64,000 bases of DNA from Pseudidiomarina indica (GTDB taxonomy: Bacteria; Pseudomonadota; Gammaproteobacteria; Enterobacterales; Alteromonadaceae). The translations under genes were made by a program, and so were the position numbers. The notes beneath the pieces are model-generated. The model saw only the letters and a list, made by a program, of their open reading frames with translations. It was not told where the DNA came from and searched no databases. Of this stretch, positions 10,886-20,737 are shown one piece after another; positions within the stretch are counted from its first letter, which is position 1; the number at the start of each line of letters is the position of its first letter. The DNA is taken from contig NZ_FMXN01000010.1 in the NCBI RefSeq assembly GCF_900104245.1, forward strand, positions 19,538 to 83,537, read 5' to 3'.

Positions 10886-11233
10886 ATGTCAGATGTCGCA
10901 CAGGCCATGCCAATTCAATTCACAGACGCTGCAGCTAATAAAGTGAAAGCGCTGATTGCTGAGGAAGAAAATCCCGCATTGAAGTTACGTGTCTACGTGA
11001 CCGGTGGTGGCTGTTCAGGATTCCAGTATGGGTTTACTTTTGATGAAAACACGAACCCAGGTGACATGGAAATTGAGAAGAATGGCGTCACTTTGGTCGT
11101 TGACCCCATGAGCCTACAATACTTGGTAGGCGGCATTGTGAACTATGAAGAAGGTTTGCAAGGCGCGCGCTTTTTCGTCGAGAATCCAAATGCGACGACT
11201 ACCTGTGGTTGTGGGTCAAGTTTCTCCATCTAA
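10886..11233 (+). CDS. erpA: Iron-sulfur cluster insertion protein ErpA
   Basis: A-type carrier that delivers Fe-S clusters to apo-enzymes, including those of isoprenoid synthesis. It has 115 residues from MSDVAQ, against 114 in E. coli. The three cluster-ligating cysteines are C43 ([10 protein letters not shown]), C107 and C109 (TTCGCGSSF). An upstream in-frame extension to 10757 overlaps the preceding gene and has no family counterpart, so the ATG at 10886 is chosen. Confidence 0.96.
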   Translation: MSDVAQAMPIQFTDAAANKVKALIAEEENPALKLRVYVTGGGCSGFQYGFTFDENTNPGDMEIEKNGVTLVVDPMSLQYLVGGIVNYEEGLQGARFFVENPNATTTCGCGSSFSI

Positions 11234-11293
11234 GGATGAGATCATGCGCTCCGTCGGTTAGAATGGTGACACACATTCTAAGCGAGGTATTTT

Positions 11294-12604
11294 ATGAGCG
11301 CATACTCAGACCATATCGCGACCGTTCAGGCGAGATTCGATGCTGCCTTAGCAGCAACTGGCCATGAAGCGGTCTTCATTTACGCGGGGCAACCGCGCAA
11401 CGCATTTCTAGATGATAATGCCGCACCATTTCGGGTCAATCCATTATTTAAGTATTGGGTTCCCATCACTGAAAACCCTCAAAGTGCGCTGTACTATCAA
11501 CCCGGACACCAACCCGTTGTCTTTTTGTATCAACCCCGTGATTACTGGCATGCAACGCCCGTAGTACCTGCTGGGGATTGGCAACAGCATGTTGATTTAG
11601 TCGTTATTGACGACATCAATAAAATTCCTGCGTGGTTGGGTGAGCGCCTCAGCAAGGCGGCGTTTATCGGTGAAGACTTTGCTGAGCCTGTCGCCAGCTG
11701 GAAGGTTGCTGCACGCAACCCGGCTGCACTGATTGACCACTTGCACTATCACCGAGCGGTAAAAACAGCTTGGGAACTCGACAACATGCGCCACGCAAAC
11801 CGCTTGGCTGCGACCGCTCATTTGGCGGCTCGTGATGCATTTTTTGCTGGCGCAAGTGAATTGGAAATTCACCATGCGTATTTAGCCGCGATTAATGTCC
11901 GTGAAAGCCAAGTTCCATATAACAGCATTGTGGCATTAAACGAAAATGGCGCGGTGTTGCATTACGATAACTATGGCACTCAAGCGCCCGCTGAAGCGCG
12001 TTCATTTTTGATTGATGCAGGTGCCCTTTATCAAGGTTATTGCGCCGACATTACTCGTACCTATAGCCGTGAAAATGGATTCTTCCAAGAATTGATTGAA
12101 GCGATGGATACGGCGCAACAGCAATTAATTAGCGAGATTAAGCCGGGTGTGAATTATCTGGATTATCATGTGAGTCAGCACCTGAAAATTGCCAAAATTT
12201 TGAGCGACTTCGGGTTTGTGAAAGGCACGCCTGAAAGTATTTATGAGCAAGGCTATAGCAGTGCTTTCTTCCCACACGGCCTTGGTCACTTGATTGGTTT
12301 GCAAGTGCATGATGTCGGCGGTTTCTTGGCGAATGATGCCGGTGAGACGATTTCACGCAATGAGCGCCACCCGTTTTTACGTTTGCTACGCGATGTTGAA
12401 GTGGGTCAGGTCTTTACCATTGAGCCGGGGTTATATGTGGTCGATCAACTCTTGGAAGAGTTTGCAGGCAACGCTGACTTTAATTGGGACCGAATTGCGG
12501 AGCTTCGTCCGTATGGTGGTATTCGAATTGAAGACAGTGTGGTTGTTGGCGTGAACGGTGATAACGAAAACTTATCGCGTGATGCTTTCGCTGCAATTCA
12601 GTAG
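11294..12604 (+). CDS. pepQ: Xaa-Pro dipeptidase (prolidase)
   Basis: Cytosolic M24 metallopeptidase that splits dipeptides with C-terminal proline; relatives in Alteromonas also hydrolyse organophosphates. The protein has 436 residues. Metal ligands are D241 (LIDAGALY), D252 (CADITRTY), H332 (HGLGHLIG) and Glu residues in EPGLYV and GGIRIED. The start has a GAGG ribosome site. It ends just before a hairpin shared with convergent anmK. Confidence 0.95.
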   Translation: MSAYSDHIATVQARFDAALAATGHEAVFIYAGQPRNAFLDDNAAPFRVNPLFKYWVPITENPQSALYYQPGHQPVVFLYQPRDYWHATPVVPAGDWQQHVDLVVIDDINKIPAWLGERLSKAAFIGEDFAEPVASWKVAARNPAALIDHLHYHRAVKTAWELDNMRHANRLAATAHLAARDAFFAGASELEIHHAYLAAINVRESQVPYNSIVALNENGAVLHYDNYGTQAPAEARSFLIDAGALYQGYCADITRTYSRENGFFQELIEAMDTAQQQLISEIKPGVNYLDYHVSQHLKIAKILSDFGFVKGTPESIYEQGYSSAFFPHGLGHLIGLQVHDVGGFLANDAGETISRNERHPFLRLLRDVEVGQVFTIEPGLYVVDQLLEEFAGNADFNWDRIAELRPYGGIRIEDSVVVGVNGDNENLSRDAFAAIQ

Positions 12605-12605
12605 T

Positions 12606-12626
12606 CCCTTAAGGAAACCTTAAGGG
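12606..12626. terminator. Hairpin between convergent pepQ and anmK
   Basis: Perfect 9-bp inverted repeat CCCTTAAGG AAA CCTTAAGGG directly after the pepQ stop and overlapping the anmK stop codon. A second, shorter GGAGG/CCTCC repeat follows. There is no long T-run, so it may act as a weak bidirectional terminator or 3' end stabiliser. Confidence 0.5.
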
Positions 12627-13744
12627 AGGTATAACCCTCCTAAAATGGCCGGACGACTCGCTCCGGTCACTGCAGGCAAGTTGCCTGGTTGGCGCGTCAT
12701 AAAACAACGTGCGAGCCAGGCGAATGCCATCGCTTCCACATGTTGTGGGTCCACTCCTAGGGTATCGGTGGAATGCCAGCCGAGCGCCGGTGCTAAGCGC
12801 TTAAACGCTGCTTGTAAAACCGGGTTAGCAACCCCTCCGCCAGCCACAAAGACTTCGTGAGGCAACTGGGGCAACCAGCGCTGTATTGCATCAATCACGG
12901 TGCGTGCCGTTAATTCGACCAAGGTTGCTTGGATATCGGCGGGGGCATAAGCATTGAGATCACCGCTGAGTTGATGCAGCCACGCGAGATTAAAATCATC
13001 ACGCCCGGTACTTTTGGGAGGGGCTTGATGAAAGTAATCAAACGCCAGCCATTGCGCTAACAACGACTCACAAACCTGACCTTGTGTGGCAAACTGCCCA
13101 TCGCGGTCGTAGCTTTCTGCTGCCTTCGGGTGACAATGCCGATACCACTGATCCAGCAAGGTATTCGCAGGCCCGGTATCAAAGCCTAACACTTGCTCAG
13201 CACTGCCCGGAAGCCAAGTAATATTGGCAATGCCACCGAGATTCACAATCACCCGAGGCACCTCGGGTTGCTTAAACATGGCTTGATGAAAAGCCGGCAC
13301 CAAGGGTGCTCCTTGGCCTCCTAAGGCCATATCTTTACGACGAAAATCAGCCACCACTGGAATACCTGTTTGTACCGCAAGGGTATTGGGATCCCCAAGT
13401 TGGATGGTATAAGCAGGGTGACCTTCAGGGTGATGACGAATGGTTTGCCCATGGCTACCAATGGCTTGAATACGCGTTGGCTCAACAGCGCATGTGGTCA
13501 GAAGTTGCTGTACGGTGGTGGCGCAAAACTCAGCAAAGAGCTGATCCGCCTCGGCCAGCTGGTGAATTTCATTGGTTGCTGGTTGACACAATCGGTGAAG
13601 ACGTTGTGCTAGTGGGGTCGGAATCGGAGCATGGGAATGCGCAATGAGTTCTGGGGCTGAACCGCTGAAATCTACCAGCACGACATCAAGGCCATCCATG
13701 CTGGTGCCGGACATCAGCCCGAGGTAGAACTCTTGCGTCATCAT
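12620..13744 (-). CDS. anmK: Anhydro-N-acetylmuramic acid kinase
   Basis: Hydrolyses and phosphorylates 1,6-anhydro-MurNAc to MurNAc-6-phosphate during cell-wall recycling. It is 374 residues with the N-terminal phosphate loop LMSGTSMDGLDVVLVDF, GSHGQTIRHHP, NLGGIANIT and FDTGPANTLLD, all typical of AnmK. Its start codon overlaps the mepM stop (TAATGATG), so the two genes are coupled. Together with amgK-murU about 10 kb away it supports MurNAc salvage to UDP-MurNAc. Confidence 0.95.
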   Translation of the reverse strand: MMTQEFYLGLMSGTSMDGLDVVLVDFSGSAPELIAHSHAPIPTPLAQRLHRLCQPATNEIHQLAEADQLFAEFCATTVQQLLTTCAVEPTRIQAIGSHGQTIRHHPEGHPAYTIQLGDPNTLAVQTGIPVVADFRRKDMALGGQGAPLVPAFHQAMFKQPEVPRVIVNLGGIANITWLPGSAEQVLGFDTGPANTLLDQWYRHCHPKAAESYDRDGQFATQGQVCESLLAQWLAFDYFHQAPPKSTGRDDFNLAWLHQLSGDLNAYAPADIQATLVELTARTVIDAIQRWLPQLPHEVFVAGGGVANPVLQAAFKRLAPALGWHSTDTLGVDPQHVEAMAFAWLARCFMTRQPGNLPAVTGASRPAILGGLYLP

Positions 13745-15075
13745 TAGAGCATGGCCAAATAGAGCCGCTTACTATCGTTTAATACTGCGAGGCGTTCTTG
13801 AACGGTGGCACGGAATACCGGTAACTCATCGGCCACTAATGACTCTGCCTGAGGCAATTTAACAGTGCGCGGATTGCGGTGCACGCCATCCACTAAAAAT
13901 TCATAGTGCAGATGAGGCCCTGTAACGCGGCCTGTGGCTCCTACGCGACCGATCAAATCACCTTGTTTGACTCGCTGTCCATTCTTGACCAAACGCTTGC
14001 TCAAGTGGAGGTACTTGGTGACATAGCGCTCACCATGCTGAATAAATACGTAGTGACCGTTGAGGTTGTTGTAGGCGCTGGCAATGACTTTACCTGCACC
14101 AGAGGCCATGACGGGCGTTCCTACCGGGGCGGCATAGTCAATACCGTTGTGTGGCCTAACTTGCCCGGTGACTGGGTGCAGTCGGCGCGGGTTAAAGTTG
14201 GAACTAATATAGTTAAACTTCACCGGCGAGCGTAGGAATGATTTACGCATGGCTCGGCCTTGCGCATTATAAAACTCGTCATTGGTATGGCGGAATGCTT
14301 GATAGTGTTCACCGCGGTTGACGAATTCAGCCGCTAAAATGCGACCATAGCCGATAAACTCACCTTCAGCGTACTGCTTCTCGAAAAGGACGCTGAATTC
14401 ATCCCCTTCGCGTAAATCCAAGGCAAAGTCGATATCCCAACCGAAGATATCAGCAATACTCATGATTTGGCCTTCGGTTAACCCCGCGTCAATACCCGCA
14501 TTCCAAAAGCTGCTTTGGATTCGAGCATGGGCTGTTTCGGTACGGATTTCTATGGCAACGGATTCAATTTCGCTGACGAATCCATTGTCAGTGCGCGAGA
14601 CAATCAGCGTATCGGTTGCATTCATCTGGTAGGCTAACTGCACTAATTCATCGTTTTCGTCACGAGCAAAGCGCAGAGTATCGCCAGGATGAATTCTTCG
14701 TAACACTTTATCGGCTTGTGGATCTTGGGTGACACGGTACAACTGCTGGGGGCTGAACCCCATGTGATCGAAAATACGGGCCAGCGAATCGCCACTGCGA
14801 ACTTCGTAGCCACTCCAACGAATGCTGGCTTCATTGGATTGCTCGGCATTTTCAGCAGGTGAGCTTACTTGCAACGGCAGCTGATAGCGTTGGCCAAGAA
14901 TCAATTCTTGTTGATCAATCACTTTTGGTGCATCGGCATGACGGGATGCCGTTGCTGGGTCGGAAGGTAGCAGCAATGCAAGTAGTATCAAGACACAGAC
15001 AAGGCTGAGCAAGACCTGATGCCGACGAGGTAAAGCGGCAATAAACCGAGTAATTGACGTTGGAATTGACATCAT
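13744..15075 (-). CDS. mepM: M23 family murein DD-endopeptidase, MepM type
   Basis: Cleaves peptide cross-links in peptidoglycan so that new material can be inserted. The 443-residue protein has an N-terminal anchor helix (about 18-38), a LysM-like/OapA region with YEVRSGDSLARIF, and a LytM domain with zinc ligands H309 and D313 (HNGIDYA) and the H388-L-H390 motif. The order anmK-mepM divergent from tyrS is a known gammaproteobacterial arrangement. Two adjacent ATG codons at 15075 and 15072 are equally possible starts. Confidence 0.92.
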   Translation of the reverse strand: MMSIPTSITRFIAALPRRHQVLLSLVCVLILLALLLPSDPATASRHADAPKVIDQQELILGQRYQLPLQVSSPAENAEQSNEASIRWSGYEVRSGDSLARIFDHMGFSPQQLYRVTQDPQADKVLRRIHPGDTLRFARDENDELVQLAYQMNATDTLIVSRTDNGFVSEIESVAIEIRTETAHARIQSSFWNAGIDAGLTEGQIMSIADIFGWDIDFALDLREGDEFSVLFEKQYAEGEFIGYGRILAAEFVNRGEHYQAFRHTNDEFYNAQGRAMRKSFLRSPVKFNYISSNFNPRRLHPVTGQVRPHNGIDYAAPVGTPVMASGAGKVIASAYNNLNGHYVFIQHGERYVTKYLHLSKRLVKNGQRVKQGDLIGRVGATGRVTGPHLHYEFLVDGVHRNPRTVKLPQAESLVADELPVFRATVQERLAVLNDSKRLYLAML

Positions 15076-15177
15076 AACGTTCCGATTGTTAGCGCATCTT
15101 CTTTTTCTAGTAAGATTATAGAGTGCAGAATAATACGAAATATGGCGAGTTTCCAGTCAATTTACGAATAATTACGC

Positions 15178-15206
15178 TTAAAAGACTTCTTGAAATAACA
15201 TACAAT
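15178..15206 (+). promoter_or_regulatory. Candidate sigma-70 promoter of tyrS
   Basis: A -35-like TTAAAA (15178-15183) and a -10 TACAAT (15201-15206) are separated by 17 nt, 46 nt before the tyrS start. The -35 match is weak. Confidence 0.4.
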
Positions 15207-15251
15207 GCAAGGGTTACAGCGTTTTTTCATTTCAGTAAGGGGAAGTAGAAC

Positions 15252-16454
15252 ATGATCGTGTCAGCGGTGGAGGCGTTTGAACAAATCGCACGTGGTACCG
15301 AAGAAATTCTTTTAGCCGATGAGTTAAAGGAAAAGTTGGCAAGTGGTAAGCCTTTGATTATCAAAGCTGGTTTTGATCCAACTGCCCCCGATTTACACCT
15401 TGGCCATACCGTATTAATCAACAAGCTACGGGTATTTCAAGACCTCGGTCATCAAGTGGTGTTTTTGATTGGTGACTTTACTGGAATGATCGGTGACCCC
15501 ACCGGAAAAAACGTCACGCGTAAACCGTTATCTCGCGACGATGTGTTAGCGAACGCAGAAACCTACAAGGACCAAGTGTTTAAGATTCTTGATCCGGCCA
15601 AAACTGTGATTCGTTTTAACTCCGAATGGATGAATGAGTTAGGTGCTGCTGGCATGATCAAACTGGCGGCCCGTCAAACCGTGGCCCGAATGCTGGAACG
15701 GGATGATTTTAAAAAGCGCTATGCGGCAGAACAACCGATTGCCATTCATGAGTTCTTATACCCCTTGGTGCAAGGTTGGGATTCGGTGGCATTAAAAGCC
15801 GATATTGAATTAGGTGGAACCGACCAGCGCTTCAACTTGCTGATGGGTCGTGAGTTGCAAAAAGACGAAGGCCAACGCCCACAAACTGTCATCATGGTGC
15901 CTTTATTGGAAGGCTTAGATGGCGTGCAAAAAATGTCAAAATCCCTAGGCAACTACATTGGCATTACCGAACCTGCGAATGAAATGTTTGGGAAAGTGAT
16001 GTCAGTTTCTGATGAGTTAATGTGGCGCTACTATGAGTTACTGAGTTTCCGCCCTCTGGCAGAAATCGAGCAATTCAAGCAAGCGGTTGCTGATGGGGCG
16101 AACCCACGTGATTTCAAAGTGCTGTTAGCGAAGGAAATTATCACCCGCTTCCATGATGAAGCTGCGGCAGAAACGGCTGAGCAAGACTTTATCCAACGCT
16201 TTAGTAAAAATGCCTTACCAGACGAAATGCCTGAGTTCACCTTAACGACCGAAAATGGCGAACTACCCATTGGCCATGTGTTGCGCGAAGCAGAGTTAGT
16301 GAGCTCGACGTCAGAAGCGATGCGTATGATTAAGCAGGGTGGCGTGAAAATTGATGGTGAGAAGGTAACGGACACAAAACTGCTGTGCCACGCTGGTACG
16401 GAAGCGGTTTACCAAGTCGGTAAACGTAAGTTTGCGCGGATCACGTTGCGCTAG
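15252..16454 (+). CDS. tyrS: Tyrosyl-tRNA synthetase
   Basis: Class I synthetase charging tRNA-Tyr. It has 400 residues with the HIGH-type motif HLGH (49-52), the tyrosine pocket and KMSKS (227-231), followed by a C-terminal S4 RNA-binding domain (about 335-398). The start follows AAGGGGAAG. The 3' end overlaps convergent apaH by 14 nt. No T-box leader is visible, as expected in this group. Confidence 0.97.
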   Translation: MIVSAVEAFEQIARGTEEILLADELKEKLASGKPLIIKAGFDPTAPDLHLGHTVLINKLRVFQDLGHQVVFLIGDFTGMIGDPTGKNVTRKPLSRDDVLANAETYKDQVFKILDPAKTVIRFNSEWMNELGAAGMIKLAARQTVARMLERDDFKKRYAAEQPIAIHEFLYPLVQGWDSVALKADIELGGTDQRFNLLMGRELQKDEGQRPQTVIMVPLLEGLDGVQKMSKSLGNYIGITEPANEMFGKVMSVSDELMWRYYELLSFRPLAEIEQFKQAVADGANPRDFKVLLAKEIITRFHDEAAAETAEQDFIQRFSKNALPDEMPEFTLTTENGELPIGHVLREAELVSSTSEAMRMIKQGGVKIDGEKVTDTKLLCHAGTEAVYQVGKRKFARITLR

Positions 16455-17277
16455 TTGTCTCACCCGGTTGAGTAATGCGGTGGCCCGATGGCCACTGCAT
16501 TAACGTCAGATAAGCTCCCCAAACACACCCCGTATCAAGACCAATAATATCTTTGCGCTGAGTTGCGCCCATAAGGGCTGCCCAGTGACCAAACACGATG
16601 GTTGTCGAACTCTCAGGACGTAAGTCAAACCACGGCTTCAGGGTTGAGGGCACGGTGGGATCTGTGGGGGCTGTTTTTACCCGCAAGTCCAAGTTCCCTT
16701 GAGCGTCGCAGAAACGCATCCGAGTCAACGCATTAATCATAAATCGCCAGCGCTCTCTAGCCACTAATTCAGGGCTCCAGCAAGAGGGTTTATTGCCGTA
16801 CATGGCGCTCAAAAACTCTGCTAGTTGCCCTTGTTGCCAGGCGCAGATGAGTGCTTGGTGTGCCTCTTCCGCATAGCGTTCTGCGTCATCAATCGACCAC
16901 CCTGGGTAAATGCCAGCATGGGTCATCACCAAATGGTCATCACGGTGTAGCAAGGGGTGCTGAATCAACCAATCGAGCCAATCCTTGCGAGCTGATTCTG
17001 TTAACGCAAGAATGTCATCCAGCCGATCCCTGGGGTCGGCCGCCCGCACCCCAGCAAGGATAGCGAGCAGATTTAAATCATGATTGCCAAGGGTGATACG
17101 CACGGCAGCACCGAGCTGGCGCAGCAGTTGCAAGCATTGTAGTGAGTTTGGCCCGCGGCCAACGATATCCCCCACGCACCAGAGTTCATCCTGCTGTGGA
17201 TCGAATGCCACTTGAGCGAGAGCCGCTTCAAGTTGCCGCGCACACCCCTGAATGTCCCCAACGAGATAGCGTGCCAT
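16441..17277 (-). CDS. apaH: Symmetrical diadenosine tetraphosphatase ApaH
   Basis: Hydrolyses Ap4A to two ADP and also decaps Np4-capped RNA. It has 278 residues and the phosphoesterase signature GDIQG (7-11), GDIVGRGP (36-43) and GNHD (64-67), plus downstream THAG and FGHWA. It is last in the lptD-surA-pdxA-rsmA-apaG-apaH operon and is separated from apaG by 6 nt. Confidence 0.97.
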   Translation of the reverse strand: MARYLVGDIQGCARQLEAALAQVAFDPQQDELWCVGDIVGRGPNSLQCLQLLRQLGAAVRITLGNHDLNLLAILAGVRAADPRDRLDDILALTESARKDWLDWLIQHPLLHRDDHLVMTHAGIYPGWSIDDAERYAEEAHQALICAWQQGQLAEFLSAMYGNKPSCWSPELVARERWRFMINALTRMRFCDAQGNLDLRVKTAPTDPTVPSTLKPWFDLRPESSTTIVFGHWAALMGATQRKDIIGLDTGCVWGAYLTLMQWPSGHRITQPGETTSAT

Positions 17278-17283
17278 GGTGAA

Positions 17284-17652
17284 TTAATGAATGATATTAG
17301 GCACCGCCAACCGAAACGTTTGGATTTCAACGTCAAAGGTTGTGCCTGTCTCTGAAACCATGGTGTAGAAGCCTTCCATCATTCCGATGGGCGTCGCAAT
17401 GACTGTGCCGCTGGTGTAACTATAACTTTCGCCCGGTGCGATTGTTGGCTGCTCACCGACGACACCATCGCCCGCGACTCGGGTTATTTTGTGGTCGGCA
17501 TCGGTAATTTTCCATGCCCGCTTTAACAATTTCACCTGATGCTCTGATTCATTGGTAATTGTGATGGTATAGGCAAACGCATACTCACCCGCTTCCTCAT
17601 TCGAGTGGGAGGCAATAAAGTGGGTTTTCACGTCAATTTTAATTTGATGCAT
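17284..17652 (-). CDS. apaG: ApaG protein
   Basis: Small single-domain protein with a fibronectin III-like fold, 122 residues, function not settled. Its human relatives bind protein partners. Typical family strings are [26 protein letters not shown] and GMMEGFYTM. It overlaps rsmA by 14 nt and precedes apaH. Confidence 0.95.
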   Translation of the reverse strand: MHQIKIDVKTHFIASHSNEEAGEYAFAYTITITNESEHQVKLLKRAWKITDADHKITRVAGDGVVGEQPTIAPGESYSYTSGTVIATPIGMMEGFYTMVSETGTTFDVEIQTFRLAVPNIIH

Positions 17653-18454
17653 GATGTCCTTTGTGTTCCGTGTACCAGTTCGCCAATCGACAATAGTCTT
17701 CGATGGTTAAGGTTTCTGGGCGCGCATTGGGATCAATATTGAGCGCTTCTAATTGCTGATCAGATAGCAATTCCTTGAGATTATTGCGAATCGTTTTCCG
17801 CCGCTGATTAAATGCAATCAGACAAATCTTATGTAAATCGGCCCGCTTGGTGACCGGGTACGGCGGATTTTCATAAGGTACCAAGCGTACCACGGCTGAA
17901 TCAACTTTGGGCGCTGGCGTAAAGGCTTCTGGCGGCACCATCAACACCGGCTCGACCGCACACGCCTGTTGAATCGCCACGCTCATTCGCCCGTAAGCTT
18001 TGGTATTGGGTTCGGCTGCTAAACGCTCGACCACCTCTTTTTGCAGCATAAAGTGCATGTCTTGGATGACATCCAATTGCTCCAGTAAATGGAAAATAAG
18101 AGGGGTGGAAATGTTATAAGGTAAGTTCCCAAATACCCGAATCGGTTGTGTTTGGGCAAACATGCGAAAATCGGTTTTCAACGCATCACCGCGGTGCACC
18201 TTCAGCTTGTCACGCAGCTTTGGATGTTGCTCCAAACGGTCGGCGAGATCACGATCTAGTTCGACCACGGTTAACCGCTTGACGCGGTCGGCAACCGGTT
18301 CGGTGAGCGCAGCGAGTCCTGGTCCAATTTCAACTAAATTTTCTGAGCTTTGTGGATTAATGGCATCGACAATATCGTTGATAACGAATTGATCATGCAA
18401 AAAGTTTTGTCCGAAGCGTTTCCGAGCGCGATGCCCTAAGTGTGTTTTTGTCAT
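17639..18454 (-). CDS. rsmA: 16S rRNA dimethyladenosine transferase RsmA (KsgA)
   Basis: Dimethylates two adjacent adenines in the 3' terminal helix 45 of 16S rRNA during 30S assembly. The protein has 271 residues. Motifs are RFGQNFLHD (12-20), the SAM site [10 protein letters not shown] (42-51) and the catalytic NLPYNIS. It overlaps pdxA upstream by 4 nt (ATGA) and apaG downstream by 14 nt. Confidence 0.97.
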   Translation of the reverse strand: MTKTHLGHRARKRFGQNFLHDQFVINDIVDAINPQSSENLVEIGPGLAALTEPVADRVKRLTVVELDRDLADRLEQHPKLRDKLKVHRGDALKTDFRMFAQTQPIRVFGNLPYNISTPLIFHLLEQLDVIQDMHFMLQKEVVERLAAEPNTKAYGRMSVAIQQACAVEPVLMVPPEAFTPAPKVDSAVVRLVPYENPPYPVTKRADLHKICLIAFNQRRKTIRNNLKELLSDQQLEALNIDPNARPETLTIEDYCRLANWYTEHKGHHASN

Positions 18455-19437
18455 CCAGTTACCATATCAATGGCAGTTTTCACTGCTAAGACCGCACTGC
18501 GGTCATCAATTTGAGAAGTTCCAGCACGGTCGAGCGCCGTACCATGGTCAACCGACGTGCGAATATAGGGAAGCCCTAAAGTGATGTTAATCGCTTGACC
18601 AAATCCTTTGTATTTTAACACAGGGAGCCCTTGGTCGTGATACATAGCGACAATCACATCGGCTGCAGCCAAATAATGTGGTTGAAAGATGGTGTCGGCG
18701 GGAAAAGGACCTTCCACCGCGATGCCACGGGACTGCAACGCTTCGATTGCAGGGATAATCTGGTCAATTTCTTCCCGACCTAAGTGACCTTGCTCGCCAG
18801 CGTGCGGGTTAAGCCCACACACGAAAATACGAGGGGAGGGCAAGCCCCACTTACGTTGCAAGTCGTCGTGAACAATCTGTAGCGTCGCTTCAACACGCTC
18901 TTGGGTAATTGCTTGAGCAACATCTTTGAGTGGTAAGTGAGTGGTAACGAGTGCCACTCGAAGCCCCTCCGTTGCCAACATCATGACCACCAGAGGGGTG
19001 TTGCTTTGCTCCGCAAAAAACTCGGTATGCCCGCTAAAGGAAACCCCAGCTTGGTTAATCACCCCTTTATGCACAGGTCCTGTAACAATGGCCGCAAACG
19101 CACCGCTTAAACAGCCATCATTTGCCTGTTGGAGCGTGTTAAGCACATAGGCTGCGTTCGCAGTATTCAGTTGCTGGGCAACCGCGGGTTCAGCCAGAGG
19201 AGAGGGCAACAGGGTCAGGGTTCCTGCTTGCTGGGGTTGGGCCGGATGCGCAGGATTATAGGGGCGCAGGGTTAAGGGCAGTTGGAGCTGAGCTGCGCGC
19301 TGGCGGAGTAATTCCGCATCAGCGATTGCAACCAGCTCGACCGGCCAATCCTGCTGTGCCAACATAACGGCGAGGTCAGGACCAATGCCGGCCGGTTCCC
19401 CGGGGGTGAAGGCAATACGAGCAACAGCAGGTTTCAT
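18451..19437 (-). CDS. pdxA: 4-hydroxythreonine-4-phosphate dehydrogenase PdxA
   Basis: NAD-dependent oxidation step of the DXP-dependent route to pyridoxal phosphate. Starting at the ATG at 19437 the protein is 328 residues, one less than in E. coli. A TTG four codons upstream lacks a ribosome site. Family motifs are [12 protein letters not shown], the metal-ligand [16 protein letters not shown] and MYHDQGLP. Epd, encoded about 20 kb away, acts earlier in the same pathway. Confidence 0.96.
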   Translation of the reverse strand: MKPAVARIAFTPGEPAGIGPDLAVMLAQQDWPVELVAIADAELLRQRAAQLQLPLTLRPYNPAHPAQPQQAGTLTLLPSPLAEPAVAQQLNTANAAYVLNTLQQANDGCLSGAFAAIVTGPVHKGVINQAGVSFSGHTEFFAEQSNTPLVVMMLATEGLRVALVTTHLPLKDVAQAITQERVEATLQIVHDDLQRKWGLPSPRIFVCGLNPHAGEQGHLGREEIDQIIPAIEALQSRGIAVEGPFPADTIFQPHYLAAADVIVAMYHDQGLPVLKYKGFGQAINITLGLPYIRTSVDHGTALDRAGTSQIDDRSAVLAVKTAIDMVTG

Positions 19438-19441
19438 CGGC

Positions 19442-20728
19442 TTACTCAATCAAAGTAGCGATGTACGCTTGATCACGCAGTTCTTGCTGCCAGTTCTCGA
19501 GTTCTTCTTGGTATTTTCTGGAAAACAGCAATTGGTACGCATAGTTTTGTTGACTGCGCTTAGTCGCATCCAACTGACGGCGTTCCAAGACTTCCACAAT
19601 GTGCCAACCAAATTGTGTTTGGAACGGCTCACTAATTTCGTTAAGTGGTAACTGCTCTACTTGGCGGCGGAATTCTTCTGCATAAATGGAAGGTTCGGCC
19701 CAGCCGAGGTCTCCACCCAGAGCGGCTGAGCCGGTATCGGCTGAGTGCTCACGCGCTGCATCGGCAAAGCTGATATCGCCATTGATAATGCTCTCACGAA
19801 GCTCCACCAGTTTTTCATGAGCTTTGCGCTCAGACAAAATGATGGATGGGGTGATCAAAATATGGCGAGCGTTTACTTCGTTGACTTCCACTTGTTGAAT
19901 ACCACGCACTTCGCTCACTTTAAGAATATGGAAACCGACTCCACTACGCAGTGGGCCGATTAAGTCTCCCGCACTCTTGTCACGGACTGCATCGGCAAAA
20001 AGAGTAGGCATGGCATTAATGTTCATCCAGCCCAAATCACCGCCTTCCAGCGCTCGCGGGCCTGAAGATGCAGTAATGGCAGCTTGAGCAAAGTCTGCGC
20101 CGTCGCGCAAGCGCTCTAACAGCTGCTCAGCGCGCACCCGTGTCGCTTGAACTTCATCGGCGCTTGCACCGTCACGGAAACCAACCAAAATATGGCTTAA
20201 TCGATATTCAATATCGCGCTCAGACATTTGGTTCATCGCGTCCACCAAGTTGTCGATTTCTTGTGGTGAGACATAAACCCGACGTTGAACAGTCGCACGT
20301 TGCGCTTCCGCAATCGCAATCTCTTTCCGAATTGCTTCACGATAGGTGTCCCAATCGTTCCCCATGCGGCTAATGTTCTCGCGCAATTGGTCCACGGTAA
20401 TGTCTTGCTCTTGCGCAATCATGGTAAGGCCTTGCTGCAACTGCTGATCAGAAATGGTGATCCCCATGCGCTTGGCAATTTGAAATTGCAGTTCAGAGAG
20501 CACCAATCGATCCATTGCTTGAATTCGTAATACTTTATCAGAGGGCAATTGGGTGCCACTTTGGGAAAGGGAATGCTTTACTTGCTGAACCAATTGTTCG
20601 ACTTCACTTTCCAACACAATCCCATCATTGACAACAACAGCCACTCTATCTAGCACTTGCTGTGCGCCGCTTAGCCCACTGAAGGCAAGTAATGTGACGG
20701 CGATGATACCCTTTACAAATTTACCCAT
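19442..20728 (-). CDS. surA: Periplasmic chaperone/peptidyl-prolyl isomerase SurA
   Basis: Escorts unfolded outer-membrane proteins to the BAM complex. It has 428 residues with an N-terminal signal peptide (about 1-22), the SurA N-domain and two parvulin domains whose cores read [10 protein letters not shown] and [10 protein letters not shown]. It lies immediately after lptD, whose beta-barrel product is a SurA client, with a 9-nt gap. Confidence 0.97.
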   Translation of the reverse strand: MGKFVKGIIAVTLLAFSGLSGAQQVLDRVAVVVNDGIVLESEVEQLVQQVKHSLSQSGTQLPSDKVLRIQAMDRLVLSELQFQIAKRMGITISDQQLQQGLTMIAQEQDITVDQLRENISRMGNDWDTYREAIRKEIAIAEAQRATVQRRVYVSPQEIDNLVDAMNQMSERDIEYRLSHILVGFRDGASADEVQATRVRAEQLLERLRDGADFAQAAITASSGPRALEGGDLGWMNINAMPTLFADAVRDKSAGDLIGPLRSGVGFHILKVSEVRGIQQVEVNEVNARHILITPSIILSERKAHEKLVELRESIINGDISFADAAREHSADTGSAALGGDLGWAEPSIYAEEFRRQVEQLPLNEISEPFQTQFGWHIVEVLERRQLDATKRSQQNYAYQLLFSRKYQEELENWQQELRDQAYIATLIE

Positions 20729-20737
20729 GAATACTAC